64,000 nucleotides of DNA from Sclerurus mexicanus (lineage: Eukaryota; Chordata; Aves; Passeriformes; Furnariidae). The notes under the pieces were generated by a model that was not told the DNA's origin, made no database searches, and saw only the letters and a list, made by a program, of their open reading frames with translations. This document shows, piece by piece, positions 45,901 to 57,900 of this stretch; positions within the stretch are counted from its first letter, which is position 1, and every line of letters starts with the position of its first letter. The DNA lies in the NCBI GenBank assembly GCA_013396755.1, contig VWZF01005819.1:275340-339339 (forward strand), written 5' to 3'. A program made the position numbers and the translations under genes.

Positions 45901-48900
45901 GTCAGTGTCACCCGGCTTGGCAGGGTTGGGACTGGCAGAGCCAGTTCCTGGCACCGCCTCCAAGTGTCACAGCCTTGAACACGCTTGGAGGTGGGTTTAT
46001 GTTTACCAGGGAAACCAGACGAGAAAGCAGAATTCTTGCTTTGGAGACAGTTGTGGGTAGTTTCAAAATATTATAGTTTTCTAGAATTTTGGACAACTTA
46101 AGAAAAAAAAAGCAAACGAGCACCTCCAAATTCTTAAGAAATTGTTGGGGACAAACAGTAAGGGAAGAGTTTTTCAATTAATCTCACATTTGCCTCACAG
46201 ACACAACTAATATTCCCTGCCTTCCTGCTTTCCAGAGCATAGATATAGCCCATGAGAACATGAAGAGAGGAAGGCTTTTTATAAACAGAGGCACTGTAGA
46301 AAACAGCCAGATCAACCGAAGCCCCTTCTCCTACCTCGCGAATCCAGCGTCCGAGCGGAGCAGGTAAAAGCTCCTCCAGCAGGGCACAAACAGAGCCCTG
46401 AAGGGAATCCTGCAGCTGGGAGCATGACCCAGCCATCTCACAGCTGGTGTTCCTGGTGGTCCTGGGAGGGTTGAAAACGTGGAGCCAAGATTGTGACAGA
46501 ACGACACTGTTGCCACCCTGGGCGCTTGGGGGTGTTCCCAGACATTGGTTTCAAGAGTGGGCTTGAAAGGTGTGGTTGTTTCCTCCAAGTATGTGAGGCG
46601 TTGGTCGAAGATGTGAACTTATGTTTTATTTATATATATTAAAAAAAAAAGATTCAGATGGCATTAAAGTGCCATCCTTGGTGCGTGAATTTGTATTTGG
46701 AGAGAGCAGCTCTCTCCATCCCCTGGAGAAGCAGCACCTGAGGACAGCCATAACTCGTCCCTTGCCTTCACAGCTGTTCTCAGATGCTTCTCTAAGGTCT
46801 TGCTGTGCTCTGGTAATACCTGGAATAACCTTCTGATTTCTTTGTTCAGCCTGGTGGAGATTCAACATGTCAGAGCGCTGTAGAGTGTGGCTACAGCTCT
46901 GGTGCTAATGAGCTTTCCCTGCCTTGTTTCCATCCAGGTATTCATCCAACACAGATAAAGAAATGGTGATGCTGAAAATGGTGGGTGAGGATGGACAGGA
47001 GCTAGGCCTTATCAGGTACTGACCACCAAAGTGGCAGGTTTTTCTCCACATCCTCTTTTGTTTTCAGGAAGAATGAAGGTGTTCCTTTCCCCCGCCCCTG
47101 TTTTTTTTTTTTACATCATTGACTCCTCCTTGTTTCTTTGAAGTAAGAAAATTAAAAGCCCTGCCAAACATAATTCTCTGGATTGGTGAAAGAGTCAGAC
47201 CGGGCCTGAAGTGCCAGACTCTTGTGGCCTCAACACGTGCACTGTCATAGCCATGAGCCCTCCCGGCTGGGAAGGGAGAGGAAGGGAATCCTCTGCCCTT
47301 CTTAATCCATCCCTAAGCACCGGGACTCTGTATCTGTATTCCCTCAAAGAAAATTCCACAAGTCACCTGCCAACACACAGCCTGAGCAGTGCCTTTCTCG
47401 TGACCCCTCAGCTGGTTTGCCGTGCACCCCGTCAGCATGAACAACACGAACCGCCTGGTCAACAGCGACAACGTGGGCTACGCGTCTTACCTGTTCGAGC
47501 AGGAGAAGAACCAGGGGACGCTTCCTGGAGAGGTGGGAGTCCTGGCAGACTGCTGGAGATAACGGGTGGAAAGGGGCTGCAGCAGGGAGGGCGTGGGGGC
47601 TGCTCTCCAAGGGCTGAAGTGGGTTCTTTCAAACAGAGAGGTGGGACAGCACGGTAAACACAGAATAACAAGGACAGAGATGAACACTCGTGATTTAGTT
47701 ACTTTCTTCCTCTAGAGAAGAGAAATTGCAAGGTGTATTCTTGACTTTCTGAACAGTGGCATTTATTTAGGCTTTAAGAATAAACCAAATTAATTTTGAG
47801 TGTGGGACATTGGGGAGGTTGTGGCTGCCCCATTCCTGCCACTGTTCAAAGCCAGGCTGGACGGGGCTTGGAGCAGCCTGGTCTAGTGAAAGGTGTCCCT
47901 GCCCATGGCAGGGGCTGAGGACAAGATGATCTTTAAGGTCCCTTCCAACCCAAACGATTCTGCAGCATGTACCTTAAAGAGTTGCCCAATTTCTCTTTTA
48001 ATACTCTGGGTAGAGGAACACCTGTGGTTCATAGCAAAAATGGAAACTTAAGGAAGCCTGCCTAACTCCTGCTTGCAAGTCTTTCTTTTTGTAGTGGATT
48101 ATCAAGAAGCTTTTAACAAGACTCAACCCCTGTGCATCATTAGGGGTTGCAAGTCAGTGGAAGCTGACATGCCAAGAAGTGTTTGCAGGAATCAATATTT
48201 AGCTGTATGGTCTGCTGGGCACGTTGTGTCTAGAATCCTTACAAGAAAATGAGCTAAGAGATGATAATAAATCAAAATAGATGATGTTGACTTGTCCCAT
48301 CTCTGAAAGAGTGGGGGAAAATGAGAGTATCTGTGAGAGCTGAATTCAGCCAGTGCTCAGTAACAGCTTTGCTTAAAATGAGTACTGCTTGGTGTTAACT
48401 CCTGCAGCCAGGTCCAGGGGCTCTCACCCTGTGAACCAGTCATGGTGAGTCTGGCGGGACAAAAATCCTGTGCAAGGAGCTACAATGATCCAGTGACCTC
48501 TGAGCAGTAACAAGAGAAACTGGGGACAGGGTGGGCAGAGCTACCACTGAGATGCAAGAGGAAGGTGAAGAAACACAGTCTGGGTACCAAAGCAGGGTGA
48601 AGGCCACCCTGAAATGGCAATTGCTTCCTGAGTGTCCAATTCTCCCTTGCTCTTCCTGCTCCTAACCCCTGGGATATGCCTAAATCCCCATTCCAGTCCT
48701 CCCAGTCACTTTGGAAATATTAAACAGGATCACACTCTCACCAGCTGGTGTAACACCAGCTCCAGGGAAAGCTGCAGGTGGTGTTTGCAACCACTGCAAG
48801 GCTCTGAAATCCATCTGACCACCTCTGGGTTTGGCAGGGCTCTTTTGTCGCCGCCTTTGCCTCCTCCAACTTGGGAGACGTGTCACCCAACACCAGAGGC

Positions 48901-51900
48901 CCGACCTGCGTCAACACAGGGGAGTCGTGTGACAACCCCCAGAGCACCTGTCCCGTCGGAGGGGTAAGTTCTGCCTCATGCCCCCTGTTTGCTGGTCCTT
49001 CAGCCCAAACTTCAGTTTATCCTGCTGCACGGGTCGGTGCAGCAACCCAGCGCGGGGTGTTGATGTGGCTTGCAAGAGGCCATCGGTTCCCACAGTGTGA
49101 CCTGTGAGCCCACCCACCTGCCAGTGCCACGTGTTCTCCACATTGACTCATCACTGTCACTTCCACAAATTTCTTACCAGGCAGCGATGTGCATGGCCAA
49201 GGGGCCTGGGAATGACATGTTTGAGAGTACAAGGATTATAGGACAAAATATCTACTTGAAAGCTAAGGTAAGTATTTCGCTTTACAAGTGTGTGTCAGTG
49301 CTTGCTATGACAGGAGTGCGTGTTCATTTATTTAAACAACTCAGTGATCCTTGTGGGGCCCTTCCAACTCAGGATATTCCATACTCTACCTATCTTGTTC
49401 CTGTTTTTGTGAGTGTTTGAAGATTTAAATTGCTTTGAAGTCCACATTTCTATGCTTAAGGAAAAGTTTCTTGATTTTTTATTTATTTATTTTTTAAAGG
49501 AGGTTTACAATCTGCTACTGATCTTTCAATCTGTTGTCATCAAGAAGACTTCAGAGCCTGGAATTTGTAATCTCAGGGCAGTGTATGAAATCATAATGGT
49601 AGTGACAAGTTTCCTCTGGTATAACGTATCTGACTAGACATCTACATTTAGAATAGAAAACACACACTTTTATTTACATACATCACTGTAGGTGTTGTAA
49701 TTTCAAAATGTCAGTGTCGGCTTTTAATCTCAATATTCTTTATAGGGATATAAAGTGGAGGTTGCCCCTTATCATCTGCCCTCCCTCCCATGCACACATC
49801 TCAGAGCTCAGAGGCAGCACCACAAACCCCTTGTCAGCATCACACTCCCAAATTAACAGGAATGTGAGTTCAAACGTGCCAGATTAAACACCCATGGAAG
49901 ATACTCGCCTTGCCCTGCTTGTCTTTGCATTTACTCAGCCAGTGTCCTCCTCCTATGGGCTCCCTTGTGCCACCTGAGGGCTCAAAAGCCACCTGAATTT
50001 ACTGGTTCCCCTGCTGTGCCTTCGTGTAATGTGGGAGTAGTCAGTGCAAGGAGAGTGTTTAGCAATGTTTCAGGGACAGCAGCTTGTAGGAACTGGAAGG
50101 TGTCCAGCAGAGGAGTAAGAGCAGGAGGCTTGATGGTGGTGGTTTCCTTGAATCACCATTTCAGGTGCTTGCCCTGAACTCACTACAGGCTGATCATGAC
50201 TTGCAAGTGACAGATTGCCCCAGTCAGGGCGCCCTGGTGTGTTTATAAAACAGCGAGGGGAAACATTGCTGTTGTTTTTAACACCTGGAACTCCTGGCCT
50301 TCAAAGGCTGTGCCCTCAATTCCTTCCAGGAAAGGCATTAAACTGCACAGCTTGTTTGGTTTTTCTAAGTTGGTACTTTCTAAGTACCAACCCGAGGCAC
50401 ATGGGCTGGAAAGCCATTCCCTGAAGAGCTGAATGGCTTAGCTGTCAGCTTGTGGTAAATACATGGTAAAGTCCAAGCACTTCTGAGCAGTGAATACAGC
50501 AAAGTGCTGCTTTCTCACAGAAAACACTTCTTCTGGTTGGTCTGAGCTGTGAGAAATGCCAAAAGGGGGCAACTAGGATCAAGAGGTTGCCATCCTCGAG
50601 ACACAGGTGCCTGTTTCAGCTGTAAAAGAAAGGCATGTGTAAAACTGCTGACCACAGAGTGTCCTCCCTCCTTGGGGCAGGCAGAGCTTGCAGGATGTAG
50701 AGATGGGCTGCTAGAAACACCTTGGGAAATACTCTCTTCCTTTAACACCTGGAGGTGGCAACAGAATGAAGAAATAATCCATGTAGCTGTATGCCAGCAG
50801 AGCTGGCTTCCTGACTGCTTCTTCCTCACGGATTGCCACCTTGTGTGTCCCTTAGGAGCTGTATGAAAAGGCTTCCCAGGAGGTCAGAGGACCCCTCAGC
50901 TCAGCCCACCAGTGGGTGAACATGAGTGATGTCTCGGTGGAGCTCAATGCCACACACACGGTGAGAGCGGGAGCTCCTGGGGCGTGGGCAGAAGGCAGGA
51001 GGAAAGGCCACATTCCCACAGCAGGAGCTGGCATGCTGAGGGGAACTAGTTTTTATCCTTTTTGTCCTTTTTCCTCCCTTCCTGATTTAGGTTAAAACAT
51101 GTAAACCAGCCTTAGGACACAGCTTTGCTGCGGGCACTATTGATGGAGTGGGGGCTTTCAACTTCACACAAGGTAATTTGGGGAGCACATGTCAATGTGG
51201 CTTTGTACAAACGGGTGGGACATGGGACATCCCACACACAGACTGAAACCCCCAGAGTCATTTGACACCATCAACGGCTGGTTGAACCACAGACTCCAAA
51301 GGGATGGTTTTTAGGAAGGTGTGATCTCTCATCGCAGTGGCAGGTTTGTCTGTGTCAATCAGAAAGCTTCTGGAGAAGGATATGGCCATGCCCTGAAGGC
51401 AGGAGAGCGCTGGATGGGGAGTGGGGAGGAGAAAGACCTGGATTTGGGACACTTTCTCATTGGTTCTCATCAGCTGAAGGCTGCCAAGATGGAGCTCATC
51501 TGGGCTAGAACTCAGCTGTTCAAACCACCCCAGGGAAGGGAGATGGGCAGAATGCACTGAGATATCCCACCCCACTGAGCAGGGAGGGGGTAATGTCTGT
51601 CTGACAGTGCTGGGGCAGCTGATGAGCAGTGTTTCAAACATGTTTCCCCCTCAAGGCTCAGTAGAAGGTGACCCGTTTTGGGATCAAATCCGGGACCAGC
51701 TGCTGGGAGAGCCATCTAATGAAACCAAAGCCTGCCACAAACCCAAGCCAATCCTCTTCAGCACAGGAGAGGTAAGGACACCCCGGTGTGTGCCCTGGGA
51801 AGTGCAGAGATTGCTGATCTGGGCTAGGATCAGCAATCCTTCAGAGAGCCAAATTCCCAACAGATTTGTTAGGGAGCTGCAGGAGATGTCTGGGCCAGAA

Positions 51901-54900
51901 GAACAAGGAGGGAGAACAAGCTGCACGGGCTTTAAAGGAATGAAAATAGAAAGCAAGAAGTGTTGTCATTAGTTTGCATCAGAATGGGAGAGGGGGAAGT
52001 TTTCCTCTTCCAGAGTATCTTTTCTGTATAGCCCAGAAGGAGAGACCAGACCTGCTGTTCTCATTAGGGTCAAAAGATAAATCCAGCTGAAGATCTACCC
52101 TGCCCTGATTCTCTGTCTATGGAACAGCCCTGAGCTGGATGCTCAGGACCATGCCCGCAAGAGTCAGGGCAGTCAGCAAGGATGGAGAGCCCTCAGTGCT
52201 TGTGTCCCTGTCCCAGGGACGCCCCACTCACACAGGGAAGGGTTATCTTTTAGGGCCAGCCTCTGCAGAGCCACTGCTCTGTTGGTGCCAGCCCATCCCC
52301 CTGCTCAGGGCTGCTCCACCCTGGGCACGACTTTGTATTTGTTCTTACTGAGCCTTCCCAAAATCCTGCTTATAACTTTAAATGAAAATGGATGCCCCAT
52401 TTTCCACCCGATGTTCCCTTGGCATTATGACAAATGCACTGTAGTGGAGCAGGATCATGTGCAAGGTCCTTAAGAGCACTTAGAGGATGCCATCTGGATG
52501 AGGTGACTCCTTGTTATTCCTTTCACCAGTCTCCTTAAAAGCTTTCCTTCTGTCACTTTGTGTTCAATCAGCTCCTCACCTCATCTCCCCTAAAAAGAGG
52601 TCCCAGCTCCTCCCAGCAGCCTCCTCCGTCTAGAATGGTGTTACTGAGAGTAAATTACACTTTATTCTTGCAACTTTATCACATTTTATGGATGCTCTGG
52701 CAGATCTCCTGCTTCTGATGTGAGGTTTTGTCATTCATGCTTTGACCCCGGTAAATTGCTCCTCAGAAAAATCTTTTTGGCTCGCTGGGGTGGGATTTTG
52801 CATTTCATTTGCTGGAGTTGCGCCGACCTTGAGTTCTTGTTGTTCTCAATTTCCTTTCACCAGACTTCTTCATTTCTATCTAGCTATTATTCTGCTGTGG
52901 TTTTCAGAAGAAATGCTGCTGTAAAAGTGTTGTTTCGGCTGCTGCAGTGGTGCTGAGTCTGAGTGCACTGTGGTCCCCGCTGAGGGGCAGTTTGAAGTCA
53001 GGGTTAGGTGGAGGGTTCCCTGAGCATCATCACCTTCTAGGAGAAACTCCCCCTCTGTGAGACCGTGTAGTGACAGGACAAGGGGGAATGGCTTCAAATG
53101 GACAGAGAGTTGCTTTAGACTGGGGATTAGGAAGGAGTCCTCCCCTGGGAGGGTGGGCAGGCCCTGGCACAGGGTGCCCAGAGAAGCTGTGGCTGCCCCT
53201 GGATCCCTGGGAGTGTCCAAGGCCAGGTTGGACGGGGCTTGGAGCCACCTGGGCTGGTGGGAGGTGTCCCTGCTATGGCAGGGGTGGGATGGGATGATCT
53301 TTGGGGTCCCTTCTGACTCAAACCATTCTATGACTCTGATGAAGAGGTAACTCATTTCCCATCACCATCAGGATCTCTGACTTCACTCGTTTGGTTTTGC
53401 TTTCCTGATCAGATGACCAACATTATCAACCCCAACTCTACCCTTTTTCCAGGCAGGTGAGGGGTTTCTATGTGCTACCCTGATCTTATTTTATCCACTT
53501 TCTTTAAGCTGTCCCTCTGGCAGCACAGCACCCTGTTTGGCTTTTTGGCCTTACCCATCATATTTCCATGTGCTCTATCTGACTGTTACATACATGTGGA
53601 GTTAAAACCCCTTCTCACGTGTTTTACAAATAAGTTGAATTTAATATACAAATAAATTTACAAACAAAACATATTTGTAGGAAGGCAAACACTTCAGCTC
53701 CATCTTTTCCGCTCTCCTGAAGTTGTTGTACCCACCTTTTCTCCCCCCTCAGATGACTTGGCCTCACCCCTGGCACCCGGACATCGTGGATGTGCAGATC
53801 GCTGCCATTGGATCGCTGGCAATCGTTGCTGTTCCTGGCGAGTTCACGTGGGTGTTTCTTTGGTTTGTTCTATTTGTTGCAGCCAGCAGCATTTCGTTCA
53901 ACCACCTGCAATAATCCTGTGTGCAGGTAGAAAGGGGGGTAGGGTAAAAATTGCCCCCGGTATCTGTAAACTCACTGTGGGAGTGAAGGAGACAAAAACA
54001 GCCCTCCTAAATAATTGTAACTGCTCATTGCAAAATGCAGCCTCAATGAGACAAAAGGAACTTGCCAGCTTTGATTTTGTTTTTGGCTCCACGAACACCG
54101 TGATAATGAACTGCACTGACATTGATGGTCCAATGGTGAGAATCTGAAGAGGATGATGATTTATCTCCAGCACCTTTATTTCTATCCCACCCTGGGCTGT
54201 CTCCAGCCTCCCCCCGGCTGTGATGATGTGTGTGAAATGTTTTGAGGTGTTTTGGTTGAACTTGTCGCAGACAGGCCTTAAGGGATATTGAGCAGCACTG
54301 GAGGGAATGCTGTGGGAATTTCTGGTGGGGTGCTCCAAGTTCAACCAGAGATTCCTGCTTTGGCTCCCTGCTCTCTGCAAGTCCCTGCCAGGAGGGGGGA
54401 GCCGGGGGGGTCGGGCTCTGCTCCCAGGGAACAGGGACAGGAGCAGAGGGAACGGGCTCAGGTGGGACAGGGCAGGGGCAGGGGGGACATGGGGAGGGAT
54501 TTGTGCCTGGAAAGGGTGGTCAGGCCTTGGCAGGGGCTGCCCAGGGAGGGTTGGAGTGCCCAGCCCTGGAGGTGCCCAAGGCAGGACTGGCCGTGGCACT
54601 GAGTGACAAGGTGGGCATCGGGCACAGGGTGGGCTCCGTGGGCTGGCAGGGCTTTTCCGGCCTCAGTGATCCTGGAATTCCATGATTTCTGGAGCCTGAC
54701 ATTGTTCCCTTAATGCCCCAGGACCATGTCTGGACGCAGGCTACGGGAAGCTGTCAGAAGTGTAAGTTGCTGAGGAAGAGGTTTCTCCAGAGTGTGGTGT
54801 AACTGGAACATCAAGTTTCTTGAGCTTTCTGCTTTGCCCCTTGTCCCCTCCCAGCTGGGGTCGCAGCTCTCATGGCTCACAGATGTTTCCTTCTCACAGC

Positions 54901-57900
54901 TCCTTCAGGCACACTTTGCAGTGCTTTCTGACATGCAGGAGAAATGAATTTCCTCCCCAAAAGAAGCAAACCGATCTAGTTTCAGTCCATTAAGCCAACA
55001 CTAGCTAATTCCACTGGGATCCAGGCAGGATGCTAGCAGGAGTTTTGTCTCTGGGATGGAGGGGTTTAGCTCCTTTAATCCCTACCAGGATTTTGCAACA
55101 TGAGAACAATTGAACACAAAAAAAAAGGGCAAATGTATTTTTTGCATTTGATTGATGCATCTTAGCTGCAGAATGAACACCATCTTAATCTCAGCCACTG
55201 TCTCCACAACTCACTGAGCCTTTCTCATAGTTATATCAGGATTTTTTAGGAGTATACAGACATCAGCTTCCAAAAAAATCCCTAAACATACTGAATTTCC
55301 TGGAGTGGGAGGTCACTTGTCCACTTCCCTTTGGGAAGTGAATATGAGTTGTTAGTAAAGGCAAATTGCGCTTGCAGGTTTACATTCCTGAGCATCCAAC
55401 CCCCTCCCCACCATAACATTGTATTCTGCCCTGGTAAATAATATTAATAACAACAATAATACCAGCTACCATGCCAATAATAACAATATTGATCCAATAA
55501 TAACAACAACAACAATAACAGCAACAGTATCTTTGTGCATTAAGCAGTTGCTTCAAGAGAAGTGTTTTATTTCCTTCCTCAGGAGTTTGATTCCCAGGGA
55601 ACACCAGGGATGAATGTGGTAATTGCAGGTCTGTGCAATGTCTACACCCACTACATCACCACCTACGAAGAATACCAGGTAAATATTAAAACTCTGGATT
55701 GAACATGTTTAACTGAGTTTTTGGCCATGTGGGGTGATAATTCAGGTGAAATTATGCGTGTTTAGAGTCCTTTGCCCCAAAAAGCTGAATGCTTTGGAGT
55801 GGTAGGGTTGTTAGGTGACCATGGATTGCAGTGCCCCGTTGCTGCTTGCAGGACCTAGTTCTGAGTCCCCACAAGGCAAAGCACATGTTGTGCTTTGAGG
55901 AAGATGTGGACCATTGGATGGACTCCTGGGATTTAGAAACCCTAAACTGGGCGGGGAAGTTGGAAGAACTGGGGTTGTCCAACCCAAAAAGCTGGAGGGG
56001 AGGCAAGCTGCATCATAAGCCCTTAAAAGAGAATAATCTCTGCTAGGTGGAAGGGCAAACAGGTCCTCCCTCTTTGCGATGGGTTGGAGAATGAAGCATA
56101 ACCCCAGAGTGCAGCAGAAATATTGTGGCAGGTTGTTGGGCTGTCTCCCTGGCAACAGGGGAGTGAATAACCCCCTGACAAACTGCTGGTCTTGTCTTAG
56201 TGCAGTAGGATGGGCTGTATAAACCAGCCAAGAGTCCCTCAAACCCTCCTTTTCCCAATTTGCCCTCTGCTAGGTTCAACGCTATGAGGCTGCGTCGACT
56301 ATTTATGGGCCACACACCCTTTCTGCCTACATCCAGCTGTACAGAGGACTTGCAAGGGCTATTGCTATGGTAATCAAACTCTTCTGTGTGCCACACGCTG
56401 CTGGAGACATTTAAATCCTGTATTGGTTCCTCAGGGAGGCTGCATCACTGCTATTGCTGCCCTCTCTTTAGAGTCTGCTTTGAGAAATACTCGTGTGGTA
56501 GGAAAATTATTCCTGTAATGGGGGTGTCATACCTCCTGAGAAATTTGGGGGGGGTTTCAGTTCAAAATCTAGGAAATACGTACCTCCAACCTCTCAGCGT
56601 GGCCTGAAGTGGCTGCTCTTTTACCTAAAGGGAAAAGAAAATCTGCTGTGCTCCTGGCAATGTCCATTATCGTTGTGATCAGCCCTGAGATGTTCTGGGG
56701 GATGGATTTGAGGGGAGCCCAGCAACAGGGCAGCAGGTGTCCTGCAGGGATTGCTCCTGCATGCAGAGCATGGGTGAAGATCCTCTCCTTTGGTTTTACT
56801 CTCATTTGGTTATTCTTACCGTCTGTCCAAGCAGCAGTCTGGGACACAGAGCCGCAGCAGGGATGTGGTTCCCCGGGGGCACACTGGTTCCCTGTGTGTG
56901 TGTTTAACAAGCACATCTTCCCTCTCCCAGAACACCACTGAGGATCTGCCACGTGGTCCAGAGCCCCCACTTTTCAACGTAGTCAACCTGACCCTGCTGC
57001 CTTCCCTCGGCGCCGAGCAGGCGCCGGCCAGCAAGGCATTTGGGGACGTGCTCCAAGAAGTGAGGCAGCAGTACCGAGTGGTGAGACATCCTAAAAGCTC
57101 TTCAGGAAATCACCTTTAAATTCCCAGCCCTGACCCCAAACCTCTGTGCCCTCAGACCAAACACTTCTGTTGGTGGGCGTGGTGGAGAAGGCAGGGACAG
57201 GGTGTCTTCATACCAATGCCATTGTGCTGAACGTGGTTAAAATGGGAGAATAAAGAGGGAAATAAAAGCTCCTTTTTCCCCATGAAGTCGATTTCTTCTG
57301 CTGCTTCAAAGTAAAATAGCAGCTGATTAAACAGGCAAATTTTGTACAACGATTTCTTTCCAAGCAGAAATGAGGTCACTTTTGATGCCTCTGCAATGGA
57401 ATGTAAATGAAATGAAGTTAAAATATTGGAAAAGGTTCTGTTTTCAATGCTCAAAATGCAGATAAGATGTTCAGAGCAAAGACTTTCATCTCATTGCCAT
57501 CTCCAGCAGTAAGGCAGGGAGGCATTCTGAAAAATCTCACTTGTTTCCTCCCTTTTTTATGTGGAATTTATCCAGTTTTATGGTGGAGTTTATCCAGCAA
57601 GCAGGACAAGTGGAGCGGCAAGGCAGACAATACCAGTTCAAAGCATAAATTGTCCATTGCTGTTGCAACAAGTTAAATCCTAAATAGTTTAAAACAACAA
57701 CAAACCAGACGCACCAAACCGTCACAAAAACAACCGAACCCCCAAAAAGCTCAAATGGCATCTTCAAAGGGCGTTCTTAATGTGCAGTATAATAATGCAA
57801 ATAACACAAGTCTCAATTCCCCCCCAGGGAGAAGTTGTTGAAGTCACTTTTGTAGGTGCAAACCCCAGGAACTCCGCAGAGAACGCGGTGAGTACGATAC

